9,598 nt of DNA from an uncultured Pirellulaceae bacterium (GTDB taxonomy: Bacteria > Planctomycetota > Planctomycetia > Pirellulales > Pirellulaceae), in assembly GCA_947259675.1 (NCBI GenBank), contig CAMYNE010000074.1:1-9598 (forward strand), read 5' to 3'. Of this stretch, positions 6,421 through 9,598 are shown in pieces (position 1 is the first letter of the stretch; every line of letters starts with the position of its first letter). The notes below the pieces were generated by a model, which was not told where the DNA came from, searched no databases, and was given only the letters and a program-made list of their open reading frames with translations. Made by a program: the position numbers and the translations under genes.

Positions 6421-7521
6421 CTAGTAATCGTCAGTGATCACGTTACCGTCGTTTAATTCCAATAGGCTTTCGTAGGTGCCGTAAAAACGGGTGCCGGCTG
6501 GGACATCATCTTCCACGGCGGGATTGCTGTAGAACGAATCGATGTTTTCGGAAATGAACGCAACCGATCCATCACCACGACCGAATATCGCTCCACCAGG
6601 GTGACGACTTGAAACACCTTGGCGTTTTTTGCGTTCCTGAGTTACCGAGGTTCCATTCACGTTGATGAAACCCCACCCGGAGAATAAGGCATCTAGTCCA
6701 CCATTGCTAAAGTTGGTTTCATCGCCGATACCACGAACGCCAATGGTCATGGCGGCTCCTGGTGGGCGTGGAACAACGCCGCCGCGATCGGGACGCTTTG
6801 AAAGGGAGTCCCAGATCCGTTCACCGTAGAAAATCGTGTTAGAAAGACCATCAGTACAACGGCGAAGGCCGATTGAGTCGATGCCACAGAACGCGCCTGT
6901 TGGCTGAACGTTGTTTGAGTCAGCCAAGGCATGACACAAGCGAACGTTGTTTGCAGCAACATAGTTAGCTATCGCAAAGTCATAATCGCCAGCTGCGTTC
7001 GAGGTATTGTTGTTTGCATCTTCCAAATAAACGGAAGGAGGATCTGCATAGTCGGTTTGTCCCCGAAACGTGTTAAGTCCAGTCGCCGAGTCCGATGGAC
7101 ATCGGAACACAGGAAGATTGGTTTGGCATGCTTCTAGAACTTCCGCGCCTTCCAGGGAATCTGCAAGTCGATCAGCCAAAGAAGGACCATTCCTTGGATC
7201 AAGCACGTTATACAGGTTTTGCAATTCAACGTATGGGAGCAAGACTGTTTGCCACGACCATTGTCCATAATTATCGGTAACCACCGGATCTACGCCCGCG
7301 ACTTGTTCGATTTGAATTCCGATCGGAAGCTCTTGCAGAGCTGATTCATAATTCAAAGCCGCCAAAGAGAGCTGGCGAACATTGTTCATACAGGACGCGC
7401 GGCGGGCTGCCTCACGAACACTTTGAACTGCTGGTAGAAGCATCCCGATGAGAATCCCGATGATGGCAATAACCACCAGTAGCTCCACTAAAGTGAAAGC
7501 TCTTTTAGGCCTGTGTGTCAT
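6421..7521 (-). CDS. DUF1559 protein with prepilin-like N-terminal segment
   Basis: The protein has 366 residues from the chosen start. The N-terminus has a short basic leader (MTHRPKRA), then FTLVELLVVIAIIGILIGMLLPAV (residues 9-32). This is a type IV prepilin/pseudopilin signal with cleavage expected after A8 and glutamate at +5 of the mature protein, followed by one membrane-spanning helix. The rest is the DUF1559 (SBP_bac_10) domain: an AARRASCMNN-type segment, FRCPSD, a DG.SNTIF.GE motif and a C-terminal RHPGG...GDGSVAF block. Planctomycetes carry these in very large families; they are exported, pseudopilin-like proteins of unknown function. The frame extends 14 codons upstream to an ATG at 7563, but 7521 is preferred. 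It has GGAG at 7528-7531 with a 6-nt spacer, and it gives the usual short basic leader. A promoter lies about 100 bp upstream and a terminator downstream, so it is a single-gene unit. Confidence 0.93.
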   Translation of the reverse strand: MTHRPKRAFTLVELLVVIAIIGILIGMLLPAVQSVREAARRASCMNNVRQLSLAALNYESALQELPIGIQIEQVAGVDPVVTDNYGQWSWQTVLLPYVELQNLYNVLDPRNGPSLADRLADSLEGAEVLEACQTNLPVFRCPSDSATGLNTFRGQTDYADPPSVYLEDANNNTSNAAGDYDFAIANYVAANNVRLCHALADSNNVQPTGAFCGIDSIGLRRCTDGLSNTIFYGERIWDSLSKRPDRGGVVPRPPGAAMTIGVRGIGDETNFSNGGLDALFSGWGFINVNGTSVTQERKKRQGVSSRHPGGAIFGRGDGSVAFISENIDSFYSNPAVEDDVPAGTRFYGTYESLLELNDGNVITDDY

Positions 7522-7527
7522 TCTGTT

Positions 7528-7531
7528 CTCC
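7528..7531 (-). promoter_or_regulatory. Shine-Dalgarno deciding the DUF1559 start
   Basis: GGAG on the minus strand, 6 nt before the ATG at 7519-7521. No comparable motif precedes the upstream in-frame ATG at 7561-7563. It is the only good ribosome binding site among the genes of this window whose start is visible. Confidence 0.65.
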
Positions 7532-7622
7532 GAAAAAGGTGGCGCCGACGAGTTGAGACGCATGGATGAATTAGTAGGGCGAGGAGGATAAAGCGGGTGA
7601 TTCTCACCTCGGGGGTCCCTTT

Positions 7623-7651
7623 ATGATATGGAACACCGGTGTAGATATCAA
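7623..7651 (-). promoter_or_regulatory. Near-consensus sigma70-type promoter of the DUF1559 gene, with palindrome in the spacer
   Basis: On the minus strand TTGATA (7646-7651) and TATCAT (7623-7628) are separated by exactly 17 bp, each matching consensus at 5 of 6 bases. Transcription would start near 7616, giving a leader of roughly 95 nt before the ATG at 7521; it contains a 5-bp hairpin at 7596-7608. The spacer holds the perfect 10-bp palindrome ACACCGGTGT (7633-7642). Flanking TGATAT (7624-7629) and ATATCA (7645-7650) extend it into an imperfect palindrome that overlaps both hexamers, a classic place for a repressor. Confidence 0.65.
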
Positions 7652-7652
7652 A

Positions 7653-7666
7653 TTAGAGCGCTCTAA
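7653..7666. promoter_or_regulatory. Perfect 14-bp palindrome beside the DUF1559 -35 element
   Basis: TTAGAGCGCTCTAA reads the same on both strands and lies one base upstream of the -35 hexamer of the DUF1559 promoter. A perfect 14-bp palindrome is unlikely by chance in a gap of this size. Its position suits a homodimeric regulator, either an activator contacting polymerase or a repressor. Confidence 0.5.
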
Positions 7667-7935
7667 AAAGGAGACAAATCGGCGCTTCTGGGGCGGACTA
7701 TAACTAATCTTCCACGAAAAACGATCAACACATTTGACGGAAATGATCAAGTTACCACCGAATCAACCGCAAACGCAGCCGTTTTCCGTGAACCCATCGA
7801 AGGACATCTTCAATAGTGGGGCCATTTTCTTCCCCCAGTAGTCCGGAGAGAATAGAAACGACTGGACTCTGTCGCAACGTGTTCGTGTCCGGGGTTACAA
7901 CGGTTTTGGTGACAGGTTATTTATTAGTCGCGGGA
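7667..7935. other. Non-coding gap with no recognised feature
   Basis: This stretch separates the DUF1559 promoter region from the stop of the broken ATPase gene. I see no convincing gene, RNA or mobile element. A weak imperfect hairpin overlaps the ATPase stop (TAGTC at 7925-7929 with GACTA at 7934-7938) but lacks a T tract. Two short minus-strand open frames (7752-7877 and 7763-7825) were considered and rejected. Confidence 0.5.
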
Positions 7936-8887
7936 CTAGTAAATTGCTTCGGCAATTCCATCGGAATCCACGCGCCATGGTAACCAGCACACCGACAGCG
8001 GCTCAATTGAAATATCGCTTTTGCGAGGCGGGAGATTCAATGCTTCGAATTCCAGGTTTTCAACTGAAATCTTTTCGGCAAGTTCAGCCGTGGCTTCATT
8101 GAAATCGCGTTCGAGATCCTCGAATTTTTCCTGCAAGTCATTCATGTTCTCCTTTGCACGATGGACGTCGTCTTTCTCTTTCGACGAGCGACTTGATGCT
8201 CGCATCGATGTTAACGTGCGCGTCGAGCGTCGACCAAGCACGGCGCCGATTAATGTCGAGCCCCAACTCATTCGCGAATTCCATTTGGATTGATCGTACT
8301 GAGCTTCTTCTTTTTCAATACGATTTTCTGCACGACGGATTTTGTCGCGGAGGGTAGAGAATCGCTTCGCGTATTTTTTTCTAAGCTTTTCAGTTTCCTC
8401 ATCTCGCTTTTCAGAAACCATCAATTCAAGACGAACCTTGAAATCACCCAGCGTTTCGCCGGGTTCGGAATACTGTTTAAGGTCAGCGCACTTCCAAATC
8501 GTCATCGACTGTTTTCGGTACAGAAACTCCTTTAGTGCTCGCTCCCACGTTTTATAGATTTTGGCCTTTTGAAAGCCGGAACCGACATCGGCGAATTCGC
8601 CATCGTCCGGAGCAGGTTTAATGAAATCAAGCGGGTGTTCGAGTAATTCAGCTTCTTCCCAGATTTCGTTGGGCATTTCATCTCCGGAAGCGTGGGCCAG
8701 AACGTCCAGCTCGACCCACTTGTCAACCTTGTACGTTGCACGCACGAAGTGCAGACGCCCGCTTCCGAATAGCGCCGGACGATACAGCAGCCTGTTTCCT
8801 TCGCCAACGCGTTCGGCCGGTTCGACATACCGCTGTATAATATCGGTCGGAATCAGTTGCTTAGGATCAATTTCGTGCTTTTGTGTT
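7936..8887 (-). pseudogene. C-terminal half of a broken HerA/DUF87-type ATP-binding protein gene
   Basis: The frame is open from 9036, but its first roughly 49 codons are only a shadow of the upstream half in another frame. Recognisable family sequence begins near the codons for DPKQLIPTDI (about 8870) and continues to the stop at 7936-7938. It contains a beta-rich segment with YRPALFGSGRLHFV, a K.WERALKEFLYR stretch and PGETLGDFKVRL. Then come two long charged coiled coils, which flank a small glycine-rich stretch (MSWGSTLIGAVLGRR). The end, PPRKSDISIEPLSVCWLPW, is the normal C-terminus of planctomycete proteins of this type as I recall them. A downstream fragment would be made only by frameshifting or by starting inside the upstream gene at an ATG (9034-9036) lacking a Shine-Dalgarno. 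The coding quality of this half remains good, so the break is recent or the fragment is still under selection. Confidence 0.7.
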
Positions 8888-9598
8888 TCATATCTGCTCC
8901 ATCTTTTGACGGTCAAACGATGCTCCCGCCTGAGCCGATGCTCCTTCCAGGCCTTCCAGCACTCGCATTTTGTCTCGTTCGGTTTGCAATCGTCCCAGAA
9001 ACCAGGTTCCAGTATTCGAAAGTCCCTTGTAGTCAAGGTCGACAGGATTTTGAGTCGCCAGGACGACGCCCAGTCCGAATGCTCTAGCCTGTTTTAGCAA
9101 AGTCAACATTGGCTGCTTGGAAGGCGGGTTTTTCGTCGGCGGAAAATATCCAAACACTTCATCCATGTAAAGCAGAGCGCGAAGACTTGAAGTGCCCGGT
9201 TGAGTTCGCATCCAGGACAGCACTTCATTAAGCAGGATCGTGACAAAGAACATTCGTTCTTTTTCAGAAAGGTGAGCAATCGAAATGATCGAAATGCACG
9301 GTTTGCCCTCGTCAGTGTGCAACATCCGCTTGACGTCGAGAGGCTCGCCTGACATCCAACTGGCAAATGAAGGTGAGGCTAACAAGTTGTTCATTGTCAT
9401 CGCGAGTTCGGTGCGATCTTTTTTCGGAAAGAACTCGTCGATTTGCATGATGCCGACGCGCTCAAAAGGCGGCTTTTGAATCTGGCTGATCAACTTGCCA
9501 AGATCGAGATCCTGACCCTTCCCCCAGGCGGTGCTGAGGAGGTTCGAAATTAGAATGTGTTCCTTGCTTCGAATTGGATCAGCATCGATTCCGAGCAG
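8888..9598 (-). pseudogene. ATPase half of a HerA/DUF87-type ATP-binding protein, partial and cut by an early stop
   Basis: The frame is open from the window edge (LLGIDADPIRSKEHI...) for 236 codons to TGA at 8888-8890, so the true start and the Walker A loop lie outside the window. Visible are the Walker B strand LLYMDE (acidic pair encoded around 9158-9163) followed by VFGYFPP, then KQARAFGLGVVLATQNP (a sensor-type strand) and LSNTGTWFLGRLQTERDK. These are strong signatures of HerA/FtsK-like hexameric ATPases of the DUF87/COG0433 group; the planctomycete branch has no assigned role that I know. The frame stops after FDRQKMEQI. In relatives I recall, a block of the type RVFL.NNVHED...TRW.LSYLRGPLTR should follow, and here it is absent. 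The remaining homology resumes a few codons later in the +1 frame. This indicates an internal deletion with frameshift. Confidence 0.72.

Noticed and set aside
7522..7563. Upstream ATG of the DUF1559 gene giving a 380-residue protein
   Set aside because: No Shine-Dalgarno there, while GGAG lies 6 nt before the ATG at 7521, which also gives the usual short basic prepilin leader.
7763..7825. Minus-strand 20-codon ATG frame preceded by a GGGGGAAG motif
   Set aside because: The Shine-Dalgarno-like motif is decent but the peptide is very short, has no recognised features, and overlaps the other open frame. Not enough to call a gene.
7752..7877. Minus-strand open frame of 41 codons from a TTG, with a protein-like look (PVVSILSGLLGEENG...)
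   Set aside because: The frame is open for 54 codons between stops but has no ATG, no Shine-Dalgarno and no family I recognise; a run of this length is common by chance.
8021..9097. Several plus-strand open frames over the ATPase gene (for example 8021-8293 and 8621-9097)
   Set aside because: They are antisense shadows: serine-rich low-complexity products, no recognisable domains, lying opposite clear family sequence.
9037..9493. TTG at 9491-9493 as the start of a separate 201-residue ATPase protein
   Set aside because: The same frame continues open and with family-like sequence to the window edge, so the gene starts beyond it.

Overview
The window most likely comes from a planctomycete, probably a marine or aquatic member of the Pirellulales. 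The main reason is the minus-strand gene at 6421-7521. It encodes a DUF1559-type protein with a prepilin-like N-terminus (FTLVELLVVIAIIG) and a C-terminal HPGG...DGSV motif, a family massively expanded in Planctomycetota. Most of the starts here lack a clear Shine-Dalgarno sequence, which also fits that phylum. The assignment rests on recalled family features, not on a search.

Left and centre (1-6224) form a sugar-acid metabolism island. A minus-strand gene (138-2225) encodes an unusual 695-residue fusion of a D-isomer-specific 2-hydroxyacid dehydrogenase and an Ldh_2-type (malate/L-lactate/diketogulonate) dehydrogenase. A plausible two-component promoter lies in front of it. Divergent from it runs a four-gene plus-strand cluster: an L-galactonate-dehydrogenase-like (LgoD-like) medium-chain dehydrogenase with a GTG start (2440-3465); a TIM-barrel ketose epimerase/isomerase (3517-4329); an aldo/keto reductase closely resembling plant L-galactose dehydrogenase (4412-5350); and an amidohydrolase-family sugar lactonase (5373-6224). 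The simplest reading is oxidation of a free L-sugar (L-galactose or L-fucose type, as found in algal polysaccharides) to lactone, aldonate and then a keto-acid, with later isomerisation and 2-hydroxyacid redox steps. No dehydratase, kinase, aldolase or transporter is present in the window, so the pathway is incomplete as seen.

The convergent gap at 6225-6420 holds interlocked inverted repeats and a strong intrinsic terminator for the DUF1559 gene. Upstream of that gene, a near-consensus sigma70-type promoter (7623-7651) carries a perfect palindrome in its spacer, and a second perfect 14-bp palindrome touches its -35 side.

The right end (7936-9598) is a HerA/DUF87-type ATP-binding protein gene on the minus strand, running in from beyond the window. 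It is split into two reading frames. At the break a conserved block of the family also appears to be missing, so it looks like a decayed gene and not a single sequencing slip.

I saw no rRNA, tRNA, CRISPR array, insertion sequence or phage module. The most promising novelty is the fused pair of stereochemically opposed 2-hydroxyacid dehydrogenases beside the sugar oxidation cluster.
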